Shown: positions 51,801-60,823, counted from the first letter of the stretch. The stretch is 64,000 nt of DNA from DASZIT01 sp963709665 (GCA_963709665.1 CAVPWU010000002.1:1-64000), one strand, 5' to 3'. The notes: generated by a model from the letters alone, not told the origin. Numbers and translations are program-made.

Positions 51801-52068
51801 CGACCTCCGCCGGCGCGGCCGGGTGCGGGAGGTGATCCGTCACGTCCAGGACCTGCGGAAGGCGAGCGGGCTGGAGGTCTCCGACTGGATCCACCTCCAC
51901 CTGGTGGGTCTGGACGACCTGGCCCCGCAGTTCGACGTCATCGCCCGGGAGGTGCTGGCCCGGTCGGTCGACACCACGCCCCCCGGCGACGGGAGGGCCG
52001 GCCTCACCGTGGTCGTCGACGACGGCGAGTCGACCTGGGAGATCACCATCTGGATCGACAAGGCGTGA
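48829..52068 (+). CDS. ileS: Isoleucyl-tRNA synthetase
   Basis: A 1,079-residue class I aminoacyl-tRNA synthetase charging tRNA-Ile. The HIGH-type motif is GRPGLHHVW within YEGPPTANGRPGLHHVWAR, the KMSKS loop is KMSKSVGN, and paired cysteines occur in YCPRCGTAL. The long editing (CP1) domain covers about residues 180-410. The C-terminus is the extended type-2 form, without the extra zinc finger of type 1, like eukaryotic IleRS and mupirocin-tolerant bacterial ones. It begins at TTG 48829 behind GAGGGAG. Its stop overlaps the FGGY kinase start (GTGA). Confidence 0.95.
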   Translation: MFRPVPAQADFTAVETDELARWEKHRVFERSVELRAGAEPWVFYEGPPTANGRPGLHHVWARVYKDLFCRYRTMRGYAVPRKAGWDTHGLPVEVEVEKQLGITQKRQIEEQVGIAEFTRLCRQSVRNYVDEWKTLTGRIGYWIDIDDAYWTFSPEYVEATWWNLKSIWDQGLLYEDIKVVPYCPRCGTALSSHELGQPDVYRTVEDESAYVRFPVVADGGPDGGQAGGGVADRVAAALGRDTVDGLALVAWTTTPWTLLSNTGLAVNPGLEYALVGDDLVAADLVEAVYGEGTAAGPRVAGDLLVGLRYRRPFDDVGVPPGSGGDGWRVVPGEFVEADEGTGIVHLAPAFGEIDRQVGRQHDLPTLNPVGPDGAFTTEVPWLQSRPVRDANGTVNERLEEAGLLVRRQRYEHSYPHCWRCGTALIYWGKPSWYIRTSARKAELIAENQTIGWHPEHIRDGRMGEWLANNVDWALSRDRFWGTPLPIWRCAEGHVRCVGSLAELSELAGRDVHDVDPHRPAIDEVAFPCPDCAAASGHGGVPVAEMRRVEPVIDAWFDSGSMPSAQWGYPVAPGSEEGFVFPADFICEAIDQTRGWFYSLLAVNTLVREHTPYRNVLCLGHIVDADGRKMSKSVGNVIDPWEILDTRGADPLRWWMFSQGSPWTPTRVSFEVIDTAMRDTLLTLWNTWSFFTTYASLNSFDPSDPGIPDPDHRSRLDRWMRSRLHATVATVTANLDAYEPFPAAEAIAELIDDVSNWYVRRSRRRFWRTDPGADPGDSLGAQATLYETLVTVARLLAPLTPFLADRMWRDLTGAAEDDSVHLDDWPVAEVDAIDASLEAGMALSRRLSSLGRAARSEAGVKVRQPLSRALVYLPPGSPSPAPGIVEDELNVDTVEVTSELGDVLTYELVPNFKLLGPRLGPRVQQLRKAMGGVDAAAAALELGEGRPVRVELGDGPVELTPEEVELRVRAQPGFAVSRDGAEVVALDLALDDDLRRRGRVREVIRHVQDLRKASGLEVSDWIHLHLVGLDDLAPQFDVIAREVLARSVDTTPPGDGRAGLTVVVDDGESTWEITIWIDKA

Positions 52069-53657
52069 CTCCCGGGCCGGCGGGGGGCTCGGCCGGCCCG
52101 GGCGCAGCCCACGCCGCCGACGACCAGCACGTCCTGGCCATCGACCTGGGTACCGGGGGGCCGAAGGTGGCGGTGGTCTCCGTGGCCGGCCGCATCGTGG
52201 CCCACGGCTTCGCCCCGGTGGCCCTCCACCTCCTCGAGGGGGGCGGTGCCGAGCAGGACCCGGACGAGTGGTGGTCGGCCATCCGCACCGCCGCCGCCCA
52301 GGCCCTCGGCACCGCCGGGGTCGCACCCGGGTCGTTCGTCGGGGTGGGCTGCACCGCCCAGTGGTCGGGCACGGTGGCGGTGGGTGCCGACGGCCGGCCG
52401 CTGATGCGCTCGGTGATCTGGATGGACTCGCGGGGGAACCGGGCGATCCGGAAGGCGGTGTCCGGTCCGGTCAACGTGCTGGGCTACGACCCGCGCAAGC
52501 TCCGGCGCTGGGTGCGGTCGACCGGTGGTGCCCCCGGCCTGTCCGGCAAGGACCCCACCGCCCACATCCTCTTCCTCCGGGACGAGCACCCCGACGTCTA
52601 CCGGGCGACGGCCACCTTTCTGGAGCCGGTGGACTACCTCAACCTCCGGCTGACCGGCCGGACCTGTGCCTCCTACGACAGCATCGCCGTCCACTGGGTG
52701 ACCGACAACCGCCGGGTCGACCGGGTCGAGTACGACGACGGGCTCCTGGCCCTCAGCGGGCTCGACCGGGACCAGCTCCCGGACCTGGTCCCGCCGGGCA
52801 CCCTCATCGGTGCCCTCACCGAGGAGGCCGGGGCCGATCTCGGCCTCCCGGCCGGGGTGCCGGTGGCGGTGGGCTCCAGCGACGTCCACTCCTCCGTCTT
52901 CGGGTCGGGGGCGGTGGCCGACTTCGACGCCCACCTCTACATCGGGACCTCGTCGTGGATCTCCGCCCACGTGCCGTTCAAGAAGACGTCGCCGCTCACC
53001 AACGTGGCCTCGGTGCCGGCCGCCCTGGCCGGGAAGTACGTGATCGTCGACGAGCACGAGACGGCCGGGGCCTGCCTCACCTTCGCCCGCGACACCCTCG
53101 GCTTCGCCGACGACCTCGACGCCCTGAACGAGCTGGCCGCCGGAGCGCCGCCGGGCAGTGGGCGGGTGCTCTTCACCCCCTGGCTCAACGGTGAGCGCTC
53201 ACCGGTCGACGACCACACCATCCGGGGCGGGTTCCACAACCTGTCGCTGGCCACCACCCGGGCGGAGATGGCGCGGGCGGTCTTCGAGGGGGTGGCCTTC
53301 AACTCCCGGTGGCTGCTGGGGGCGGTGGAGCGGTTCGCCGGTCGCCGGTTCGACTCGCTGGCCTTCATCGGCGGCGGGGCCAACTCCGAGCTGTGGTGCC
53401 GGCTGCACGCCGACATCCTGGACCGGGAGATCCGCCAGGTGGCCGACCCGGTGCTGGCCAACGTGCGCGGGGCCGGGCTCCTCACCCTGGTGGCCCTCGG
53501 GCGGATCACCGCCGAGGAGGTCCCCGGCCGGGTGGAGATCCGGCGGGTCTTCGCCCCCGACCCGTCGACCCGGGCGGTCTACGATGGCCTGTTCGAGGAG
53601 TTCGTGCACCTCTACAGGCGGACCAAGGGCATCCACCGGCGGCTGAACCGGTTCTGA
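52065..53657 (+). CDS. FGGY-family carbohydrate kinase (xylulokinase-like)
   Basis: A 530-residue sugar kinase. The N-terminal ATPase fold starts at VLAIDLGTGGPKVAVV; FGGY signature elements are VGCTAQWSGTVAVG, MRSVIWMDSRG, FLEPVDYLNLRLTG, and GGGANSELWCRLHADIL near the C-terminus. Phosphorylates an unknown sugar or polyol; the closest functional group in appearance is xylulokinase/FGGY type. The GTG at 52065 overlaps the ileS stop. It is an odd neighbour for a tRNA synthetase, and the two may simply be co-transcribed by position. Confidence 0.85.
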   Translation: MTPGPAGGSAGPGAAHAADDQHVLAIDLGTGGPKVAVVSVAGRIVAHGFAPVALHLLEGGGAEQDPDEWWSAIRTAAAQALGTAGVAPGSFVGVGCTAQWSGTVAVGADGRPLMRSVIWMDSRGNRAIRKAVSGPVNVLGYDPRKLRRWVRSTGGAPGLSGKDPTAHILFLRDEHPDVYRATATFLEPVDYLNLRLTGRTCASYDSIAVHWVTDNRRVDRVEYDDGLLALSGLDRDQLPDLVPPGTLIGALTEEAGADLGLPAGVPVAVGSSDVHSSVFGSGAVADFDAHLYIGTSSWISAHVPFKKTSPLTNVASVPAALAGKYVIVDEHETAGACLTFARDTLGFADDLDALNELAAGAPPGSGRVLFTPWLNGERSPVDDHTIRGGFHNLSLATTRAEMARAVFEGVAFNSRWLLGAVERFAGRRFDSLAFIGGGANSELWCRLHADILDREIRQVADPVLANVRGAGLLTLVALGRITAEEVPGRVEIRRVFAPDPSTRAVYDGLFEEFVHLYRRTKGIHRRLNRF

Positions 53658-53663
53658 GCCGGG

Positions 53664-54542
53664 TCAGGACGCCCCGATGTCACCCATCCGGGGAAGGACC
53701 GCCTCACAGACCTCGGTGACCCAGGTCACCGGGTCGTCGGTCATCGGCATCAGATCGACGGCGTCGACGCCCAGGTCGGCGTAGGCCTGCATGGAGGCGA
53801 GGAACCCGTCGGGATCCTCGAGGGGCTGGGCGAAGCCGAGGATGGTCTTGTCGATGGCGTCGTAGTCGCGGCTCTCGGCGTCGCAGTGCCGGCGGAGCAC
53901 CGACAGCTTGTGGGCGACGATCTCCGGGGACTCGGCGAAGAGGTTGCAGGCGTCGGCGTAGCGGGCCACCAGCCGCAGGGTCTTCTGCTCGCCACTGCCG
54001 CCGATCAGGATGGACGGCCGGGGCGAACTGATCGGCGGGGGCGAGCAGATGGTCTCGGCCAGCTGGTAGTGCCTCCCCTCGAACGGGCCGTTGTCGTCGC
54101 TCCACATCTGGAGGCAGATCTGCAAGGTCTCCTCCAGGCGCTCGAACCGCTCGGACAGCGGTGGGAAGGGGACGCCGAGTCCCTTGTGCTCCCGCTCGTA
54201 CCAGGCCGCCCCGATGCCCAGCTGGGCCCGCCCGCCGGACAGGACGTCGAGGGTGGTGACGATCTTGGCCAGCAGGCCGGGCTGTCGGTAGGTGACCCCG
54301 GTGACAAGCAGGCCGAGGGTCAGCCGCTCGGTCAGCCCGGCCAGGTAGCCCAGTGACGTGTAGCCCTCGAGCATCGGGTCCTCCGAGGTGGCGACGGTCT
54401 CCATCTGAAACCAGTGGTCCATCACCGAGAACGACGAGCACCCCCCGTCCTCGGCGGCCCGGGCACTGTCGGCCAGGGCGGCGGCCAGGGTGGCGGGTGC
54501 CCCCGGAAGGGTGAAGTTCACGAAGTGGATGCCGACGCGCAT
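53664..54542 (-). CDS. LLM-class F420-dependent oxidoreductase
   Basis: A 292-residue TIM-barrel flavin/deazaflavin enzyme. MRVGIHFVNFTLPG, SVMDHWFQ and TYRQPGLLAKIVTTLDVLSGGRAQLGIGAAWYEREH are the luciferase-like signature; ILIGGSGEQKTLRLVARYAD binds the cofactor phosphate. These segments fit the F420-dependent group common in actinobacteria. The ATG at 54542 has AGGAG upstream and a minus-strand TACGCT (54597-54602) as candidate -10. Substrate unknown. Convergent with the FGGY kinase, 6 nt apart. Confidence 0.9.
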   Translation of the reverse strand: MRVGIHFVNFTLPGAPATLAAALADSARAAEDGGCSSFSVMDHWFQMETVATSEDPMLEGYTSLGYLAGLTERLTLGLLVTGVTYRQPGLLAKIVTTLDVLSGGRAQLGIGAAWYEREHKGLGVPFPPLSERFERLEETLQICLQMWSDDNGPFEGRHYQLAETICSPPPISSPRPSILIGGSGEQKTLRLVARYADACNLFAESPEIVAHKLSVLRRHCDAESRDYDAIDKTILGFAQPLEDPDGFLASMQAYADLGVDAVDLMPMTDDPVTWVTEVCEAVLPRMGDIGAS

Positions 54543-54718
54543 GGGGACTCCTGAGGGTGCGGGGCCGTCGCCGACCCGCGGGGATGATCTCCGGCCAGCG
54601 TACGCCCGGGGCTGGCGGCGCGGACCGGTCCCGGCGTGACGGCTCCCTACCGGGTGTGCCACGGTGTGGTGCCGGCTCCGGGCCGGGGCCGGCACCACCG
54701 CAGCCGCAAGGGGGACCC

Positions 54719-56131
54719 ATGGACTCGTCCGATCTCGACTTCGTCATGGACGTGCTCGAAGCCGATCTCCGGCCCTACCGGACCAGCCATCACACCTACA
54801 CCCGGCTGCCCGGGCAGGGTCGTCCCCACCAGGAGATCCTGGCGGAGATCCGCTCCCTCACCGAGGGGGAGGAGGAGAAGTGGCGGGACGGCTTCGCCTC
54901 CGGGGCCGTCTACAACGGCGACCAGGGGCACATCGACTTCCTCAACGAGGTCTACGCCCTCAACTCCCAGGCCAACCCGCTCCACCCGGACCTGTGGCCC
55001 AGCTCGGTGAAGTTCGAGTCGGAGATCGTGGCCATGACCGCCGCCATGCTCGGCGGGGGGGACGACGGCCTGCCCACGGTGTGCGGCACGGTGTCGTCGG
55101 GGGGCACCGAGTCGATCATGTTGGCCATGCGCACCTACCGGGACCAGGCCCGGCAGGAGCGGGGGATCACCGCCCCGGAGATGGTGGTGCCGCTCAGCGC
55201 CCACGCCGCCTTCGACAAGGCGTCGCACTACTTCAACATCACCACCGTCCCGGTGCCGCTCGGCCCCGACTGGCGGGCCGACGTCTCGGCGGTGGAGGCG
55301 GCCATCAACGACAACACCGTGGCGGTGGTGGGTTCGGCCCCCGGGTTCCCCCACGGGGTGATCGACCCGATCGAGGAGATGTCGGAGCTGGCCCGGGAGG
55401 CCGGCGTCGGCTTCCACACCGACTGCTGCCTGGGGGGCTTCGTGCTGCCCTGGGCGGAGCAGCTGGGCTACCCGGTTCCGCCGTTCGACTTCCGGCTCCC
55501 CGGGGTGACCTCCCTCTCCGCCGACACCCACAAGTTCGGGTACGCCGCCAAGGGCACCTCGGTGGTGCTGTACCGCACCCCGGAGCTCCGGCTCCACCAG
55601 TACTACCGGACGGCCACCTGGATGGGCGGGCTCTACTACTCGCCGACCTTCGCCGGCAGCCGCCCCGGGGCCCTGTCCGCCGAGTGCTGGGCGGCCATGG
55701 TCGCCTTCGGTGAGCAGGGGTACCTCGACGCCACCGGGGCCATCCTCCGTGCGGCGGCCACCATCCGTCGGGGGATCGAATCCATCCCCGAGCTGACGGT
55801 CCTCGGCGACCCCCTGTGGGTGATCGCCTTCGCCTCGGACACCCTCGACGTCTACGGGATCACCGACCAGATGGGCCAGCGGGGGTGGAGCCTCAACGGG
55901 CTCCAGCGGCCGGCCGCCGCCCACATCTGCGTCACCCTCCGCCACACCCAGCCGGGCGTGGCCGAGCGCTTCGTGGCCGATCTGGAGTCTTCGGTGGAGG
56001 CGCTGCGGGGCGCCCCCGGGACCCAGGGGGTGATGGCTCCGATCTACGGGATGACGGGGACCGTGGACACCAGGGCCACCGTCGAGGAGCTGCTGGGCCG
56101 GTACGCCGACCTGATGTTCAAGACCACCTAG
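54719..56131 (+). CDS. PLP-dependent decarboxylase/lyase, sphingosine-1-phosphate-lyase-like
   Basis: A 470-residue fold-type-I PLP enzyme. The Schiff-base lysine is in SADTHKFGYAAKGTS, and SSGGTESIMLAMRTYRDQA is the phosphate-binding motif. HTDCCLGGFVLPW holds the conserved D/C region of S1P lyases, and TWMGGLYYSPTFAGSRPG near the C-terminal third is a hallmark of that subgroup rather than of glutamate or aromatic decarboxylases. Bacterial relatives act on sphingoid-base phosphates or related amino alcohols. The ATG at 54719 is preceded by AAGGGGG. Its end overlaps the globin gene by 14 nt, on opposite strands. Confidence 0.85.
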   Translation: MDSSDLDFVMDVLEADLRPYRTSHHTYTRLPGQGRPHQEILAEIRSLTEGEEEKWRDGFASGAVYNGDQGHIDFLNEVYALNSQANPLHPDLWPSSVKFESEIVAMTAAMLGGGDDGLPTVCGTVSSGGTESIMLAMRTYRDQARQERGITAPEMVVPLSAHAAFDKASHYFNITTVPVPLGPDWRADVSAVEAAINDNTVAVVGSAPGFPHGVIDPIEEMSELAREAGVGFHTDCCLGGFVLPWAEQLGYPVPPFDFRLPGVTSLSADTHKFGYAAKGTSVVLYRTPELRLHQYYRTATWMGGLYYSPTFAGSRPGALSAECWAAMVAFGEQGYLDATGAILRAAATIRRGIESIPELTVLGDPLWVIAFASDTLDVYGITDQMGQRGWSLNGLQRPAAAHICVTLRHTQPGVAERFVADLESSVEALRGAPGTQGVMAPIYGMTGTVDTRATVEELLGRYADLMFKTT

Positions 56132-56582
56132 GTTCGACGGGCCCGTCCCACGACCAGTGCGGGATGGCCAGGCCGTCGGGGACGTCGTCCGCCGATCGGT
56201 GGTAGCGGGCCATCGTGCTCGTGGTCGCCCACTCGAAGTAGTTGTGCAGGACGGTTGCGAGCCGGTCCTCCCGAGCCAGACCCACGTCCCGGAGGGCCTC
56301 GTCGAAGCAGGCAACGGCTCGTCGGTCCATCTCGTCGTGGGGTCCCTTCCCGCTGTGCATCCGCACGACCGTGCTCTCGTCGCCGTACAGCTCCGAATAC
56401 CGGGTGGGACCGCCGAGCGCCTCGGTCCAGTAGGTGGCCAGTCGCTCGGTGTGCCGGGGGTGGAATCCGTGACTGAACGCATGGCTCACGACGTCGTCGG
56501 CCATGACCCGGTCGTGCCAGGCCGCGGCCAGCCTCAGGAGCGCGTCGTAGCCGCCAACGGCTTCACAGACCGATTCCACCAC
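56118..56582 (-). CDS. Group II truncated haemoglobin
   Basis: A 154-residue truncated (2-on-2) globin. The helical pattern begins VCEAVGGYDALLRLAAAWHDRVM, includes FSHGFHPRHTERLATYWTEALGG and RMHSGKGPHDEMDRR, which supplies the proximal His, and ends with HNYFEWATTS. This variant, with RMHxGxGxHDEMD, is an actinobacterial trHbII subgroup. It may bind O2 or NO, or support oxidoreductases. It begins with GTG GTG at 56582/56579. Convergent overlap with the PLP enzyme gene. Confidence 0.85.
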   Translation of the reverse strand: MVESVCEAVGGYDALLRLAAAWHDRVMADDVVSHAFSHGFHPRHTERLATYWTEALGGPTRYSELYGDESTVVRMHSGKGPHDEMDRRAVACFDEALRDVGLAREDRLATVLHNYFEWATTSTMARYHRSADDVPDGLAIPHWSWDGPVEPRWS

Positions 56583-56752
56583 CCCAGGCTATTTCACGGA
56601 CCCTCGGGCGTCCCCTTCACGGGGGCCTCCGGTGTCCCCGGACCGACGGAGGATGCCGCGCCGCAGGCAAGGGTCCGCCATGCGTTCCCCGGAACGGTGG
56701 GGCCTCCCGGCCGATCGCCGGGCCGGGGTGTCGATGCCCAGCTCCCCGCGAG

Positions 56753-57313
56753 TCACGAGCTGGCCGTACAGAACCATCCCAGTTCGCCCAGCTCCACCGT
56801 CGCCGTGCGGAAGCCGGCGGCGATGAGGCGCCGCTCCAGGTCGTCCGGGTCGATCGGGTTGTAGACGTCGCCATCGTGGAACGCTCGGGAGCCCTCGCTC
56901 TCGACGCCGTCGGCGGCGGTGAGGACCCCCCCGGGGACGAGGACACGTGCCAGCTCCGCGAGGGCCGCATCCTGGGCGGTGGCGGTCGGGATGTGGTGGA
57001 GCATGTGGAAGGAGACCGCGCCGGAGAACGAACCGTCCGGGAAGCCGAGCGAGGTGGCATCGCCATTGACGACGGTGACGCTCGATCCCCCGAGTCGCGC
57101 CGAGAGCGCCGAGGCGAGCCCGGTGTCGAGCTCGACCACCGTGAGGTGGTCGACCCGCCGGCGCAGAACATCCGTCGTCAGTCCCGGACCGGGTCCGATC
57201 TCGATCACCCTCGAGCCGAGATCCACGCCTTCGAGCGCTCTCGGCAGGATCGTCCCCTCGATCATCGCCCGCCATTCAGGGCTGGCGCAGAAGGCAAGGT
57301 GCCCCTGATTCAT
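56753..57313 (-). CDS. Class I SAM-dependent methyltransferase
   Basis: A 186-residue methyltransferase. VIEIGPGPGLTTDVL is motif I, VVELDTGLASAL is the acidic motif II region, VVNGDATSLGFPDGSF matches the post-II loop, and the HMLHHIPT segment and RVLVPGGVLTAADG are motifs typical of small-molecule class I methyltransferases. The ATG at 57313 has AAGGAGG 5-6 nt upstream. The acceptor is unknown. Codon choice is less GC-biased than in its neighbours (for example ATC, CGA, TTC mix), perhaps a sign of transfer; the gap of 170 nt behind its stop carries nothing I recognise. Confidence 0.85.
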   Translation of the reverse strand: MNQGHLAFCASPEWRAMIEGTILPRALEGVDLGSRVIEIGPGPGLTTDVLRRRVDHLTVVELDTGLASALSARLGGSSVTVVNGDATSLGFPDGSFSGAVSFHMLHHIPTATAQDAALAELARVLVPGGVLTAADGVESEGSRAFHDGDVYNPIDPDDLERRLIAAGFRTATVELGELGWFCTASS

Positions 57314-57497
57314 CGTCCTCCTTGGACCGTGTGCACGCTGCCCGTCCTGCGTACACCCGGGCGTGAGCGCCGTCAGCGCACCTTCGGCCAATCAGTGCGC
57401 GACACCGGCCAACTCCTGCGACGCCGGGATGTGCACCGACTCCGTGTCCACGAGGTCCCTGGGCAGCGCCCGGGACGGGGCACCACGGGGCCGGTGG

Positions 57498-59257
57498 TCA
57501 GGCGCCACCCGTCGCCCGCTCCACCACGGCCCGGTTGGCGGCGCTGACCACCGCGTGGAGCGAGGCGTCGAGGATGCTGGAGTCCATGCCCACGCCCCAC
57601 CAGGTCGCCCCGTCGGGGCCCTCGGCCTCCACGTAGGCCACCGCCGAGGCACCGCTGCCGGCGGTGAGGGCGTGCTCGCGGTAGTCCTTGACCTCGAAGG
57701 TCACCCCCAGTTCGGCCCGGAGGGCGGCCACCAGGGCATCGATGGGTCCGTTGCCCTCGCCGAGCACGGTGCGGGGACGGCCGTCGACCAGCAGTTGGGC
57801 GGTGACGGTGGTCCGCTTCCCGCCGGTGGTCACCTCGCTGCCGATCAGCCGCACCCCGGCGTCCTCGTGCAGGTAGGTGCGGGAGAACACGTCCCACATC
57901 TCCCCGGGTTGGATCACCGTGCCGCTGTCCTCGGTGACCGCCTGGACCTGGCGGGAGAACTCCACCTGCAGGTTCCGCGGGCAGGTCGAGTCCGTGCTCG
58001 GTGTCCATGACGTAGGCCACCCCGCCCTTGCCCGACTGGCTGTTCACCTGGATGATCGCCTCGTAGGTCCGTCCGGTGTGCTTGGGATCGATGGGCAGGT
58101 AGGGGACCTCCCACGCCTCGTAGTCGTCCCCGATGGCGGCGAACCCCTTCTTGATGGCGTCCTGATGCGAGCCGGAGAAGGCGGTGTAGACCAGGTCGCC
58201 GGCGTAGGGGTGCCGGGGGTGGACGGGCATCCGGGTGGCGTACTCGGCGACCCGACGGACCTTCTCGATGTCGCCGAAGTCGAGGGCGGGGTCGACGCCC
58301 TGGGAGAACAGGTTCATGGCCAGGGTGACCACGTCGACGTTGCCGGTGCGCTCCCCGTTGCCGAACAGCGTGCCCTCCACCCGGTCGGCGCCGGCCAGCA
58401 CGGCCAGCTCGGCGGCGGCCACCGCGGTGCCCCGGTCGTTGTGGGGGTGGAGGCTCAGGATCATCGAGTCGCGGTTCGGGATGGTCCGCCCGAACCACTC
58501 GATGACGTCGGCGTAGACGTTGGGGCTGTACATCTCCACGGTGGCGGGCAGGTTGAGGATGATCGGCCGGTCCGGGGTCGGCTCGATGACCTCCATCACC
58601 GCCTCGCAGATCTCCACGGCGAACTCCGGCTCGGTGCCGGTGAAGCTCTCCGGGGAGTACTCGTAGCGGATCTCGGTGCCCGGCAGCGTCGTCTCGAACT
58701 TCTTGCACAGCCGGGCGGCGTTGACCGCGATGTCGATGATGCCCGGCCCGGTCCAGGCCGAAGACCACCCGACGCTGCAGCTCGGAGGTGGAGTTGTAGA
58801 AGTGGACGATGGCCCGGGGGGCGCCGACCAGCGACTCGAAGGTGCGCTCGATCAGCTCCTCCCGGCACTGGACCAGCACCTGGATGGTCACGTCGTCGGG
58901 GATGAGGCCCTCGTCGATGATCTGGCGCTGGAAGTCGAAGTCGGTCTGGGAGGCGGAGGGGAACCCCACCTCGATCTCCTTGAACCCGATGTCCACCAGG
59001 GTCTCGAACAGCGCCAGCTTCCGCTCGGGGTCCATCGGGTCGACCAGCGCCTGGTTGCCGTCCCGCAGGTCGACGCTGGCCCACCGGGGCGCCTTGGTCA
59101 GCTGCCGGTCGGGCCAGGTCCGGTCGGCCAGGGTGCAGCGGCACGTGGGGGCGGTAGAGGCGGAAGGGCATCGGGGAGACGTCACAGGGCATGGCTCGAG
59201 CCGGTGCCCGGTGTGCCCGGTGGCGCTCCCTGGGGTGGTCGGCTGCTCGGTGCTCAT
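57498..59257 (-). CDS. leuA: 2-isopropylmalate synthase LeuA (broken by single-base insertions)
   Basis: The first committed enzyme of leucine synthesis, two domains: an HMGL-like catalytic barrel with SVDLRDGNQALVDPMD, HPHNDRG and NGERTGNVD, and a C-terminal LeuA regulatory domain (57498-57965). Reading needs frame changes near 58742-58744 (an extra C in +), and near 57979, and one more near 59131-59133 to join the conserved MPFRLYRP to DRTWPD. These look like sequence insertions; removing two from the 1,760-nt span gives a multiple of three. Starts: ATG 59257 with AGAGGG upstream, or ATG 59192 directly ahead of MPFRLYRP. The gene is preceded by an attenuator-like leader. Confidence 0.82.
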
Positions 59258-59335
59258 GTGCTCTTCCCTCTCGGTGGCTGGTGCTGCGTTGTTCGGATGC
59301 TGCGGTGGCGCGGTTGACGTCGGTACCCGCCCAAC

Positions 59336-59366
59336 AAAAAACCCCCTGGCCAGTTCGGCTCAGGAG
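59336..59366 (-). terminator. Intrinsic terminator (attenuator) in the leuA leader
   Basis: On the minus strand CCTCCTG-A-GCC, a 5-nt loop, GGC-CAGGGGG and six T (complement of 59341-59336) form a 10-bp stem with one bulged A and one G-U pair, followed by a U-run. It lies between the leuA promoter and start codon, in the sense direction, so it should abort transcription upstream of leuA. Confidence 0.7.
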
Positions 59367-59372
59367 GTTGCG

Positions 59373-59396
59373 GACGAACGCGATGTGGCGTTCGCC
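59373..59396 (-). promoter_or_regulatory. Leader hairpin upstream of the leuA attenuator
   Basis: GGCGAACGC (minus strand), a 6-nt loop and GCGTTCGTC form a 9-bp stem with one G-U pair, just 6 nt before the terminator stem. It could be the alternative or pause structure of an attenuator. The preceding transcript could encode a short peptide from ATG 59437 (25 codons), or a frame with a Leu-Leu pair; neither is certain. Confidence 0.45.
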
Positions 59397-59447
59397 GTCA
59401 GGTAAGGAGGAGTTCCGTGGTCGACGGTGCCGTACATGATGCACTCC

Positions 59448-59476
59448 ATCGTGCCAGGAGCGGTCCGGCCCGTCAA
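59448..59476 (-). promoter_or_regulatory. leuA promoter
   Basis: The minus strand reads TTGACG (59476-59471), a 17-nt spacer and CACGAT (59453-59448). Transcription should start near 59441. The -35 box overlaps the stop of the upstream acyltransferase gene. Confidence 0.55.
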
Positions 59477-60823
59477 GGGAGGGCCGGCACACCGGCAGGT
59501 CGTGGGCCCCGAGGCGCGGTCCGGTCGAGCACGCCGAGGGCGGCCGCCACCACGGCCGCCCGGTCGACCCGCACCGAGTGGGCCAGCGCCCGGCGGCGGT
59601 GGGCGAACCGGGCGCCGGCGATGGCCCGACCGGTCCGGCGCACCCGTTCCGACATCCGGACCGCCAGGTAGCCACAGACGGGGGCGGCGAGCGGCCGCCA
59701 GGCCCCCGGCCACCGGTCCGAGCCGTCGACCCACCGCCACCCCCACCACCAGGTAGGCGGCGGGGAACAGGAGCAGGCAGCCCAGCAGCTTCACCGTCGG
59801 CCCGGATCCCCGCGTTGCGGGGCAGGCGGGCCGCCAGCTTGACCACCTCGTAGGGCACCAGCGTGGACGGCCACGCCGACCGCCGCCAGGGGGAGGGCCG
59901 CCGCCACCTTGGCCAGGGACGCCAGGGCCGTCAGGGCCAGCCGGTCCGACCGGTAGCCGGCCGCCACCTGGTCGTCGGTCAATCCCAGCCGGTCGAGGTC
60001 CCGCCGGTAGAGGTCGTAGGCATCGGAGAGGGCATCCAGGGCGGCGTCGCGGCCGTGGGTCCGCTCGACGTCGGCCAGGGCGTCGGCGATCCGCTGCCGC
60101 TCGGCCAGCTGCACGTCGTGGGGGAGGACGTCGTCGGGCGACCGGGCGACGATCTCGGCCATCCGGGCCAACCGCTCCGCCTGGCGCCAGGAGTCGATGT
60201 CGGGTGCGATCCGCCGGATCCGGTCGCCCAGGTCGTCGGTGAGGGCCCGCACGGTGGCGGGTCCGTCGCGCCGGTACGGCTCCTGCCAGCGCCCGACCGG
60301 TTGGGGCTCACCCACCCGGACCAGGGCGCGGGAGCGGAACCGCTGCTTGTCGTCGTAGACCAGGGTCACCGCCACGGTGTCGACGTGCTCCACGCCGGCG
60401 TCGACCGATGCCGACGAGGGCGATGCGGGCGGCCCCGGTGCGCAGGGGCTGGAGGGCGGCTCGTCGTGGCTGATCCCCTCCGGGAAGACCGCCAGCATCC
60501 CACCGCGACCGGCAGGACTGCTGACACCGGGCGAAGGCCCGGCGGTTCCGACCGCCGGCAGCCGCCGTCCTCGGCTCCGGTGGACCGGCACCACGCCGGC
60601 CAGCTTGAGGAAGGGCCACAGCAGGGGGATGGGAAGAGGGTGGACTTGCCCAGGAACCGCGGGTAGCCGGGGGAGCGCGGCCATCAGAGGAGGCCGTCGA
60701 CCAGCCCGTTGCGGTGGTCGGCCACCAGCACCGTGGGCCGGCGGGGTGGCCAGGCGCTCGCCGTCCTCCACCTCCACCCGGCGGAAGAACACCCGGACCA
60801 GCAGACGGGCCAGGGCCGGTCAT
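59473..60823 (-). CDS. 1-acylglycerol-3-phosphate-type acyltransferase (frameshifted)
   Basis: A membrane-associated lysophospholipid acyltransferase. Pieces in several frames match in order: FFRRVEVEDGERLATPP near the start, PIPLLWPFLKLAGVVPVHR (motif II type), GMLAVFPEGISHDEP (motif III, FPEG), DTVAVTLVYDDKQRFRSRA, then a long helical region (RIAPDIDSWRQAERLARMAE) and two C-terminal helices (ALPLAAVGVAVHA; LLGCLLLFPAAYLVVGVAVG). The HX4D motif falls in a damaged part. Extra bases occur, for example in ATCCGGGCCGACGGTG (about 59802) and GCCGCTCGCC (about 59685). Start near ATG 60823, stop 59473. Probably intact in the organism. Confidence 0.65.

Noticed and set aside
48715..52326. Long minus-strand open frame opposite ileS
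   Set aside because: Antisense to a highly conserved synthetase; low-complexity His/Gly/Arg product.
59258..59470. T-box leader of leuA
   Set aside because: The conserved T-box antiterminator sequence was not found; only a terminator and one hairpin can be supported.
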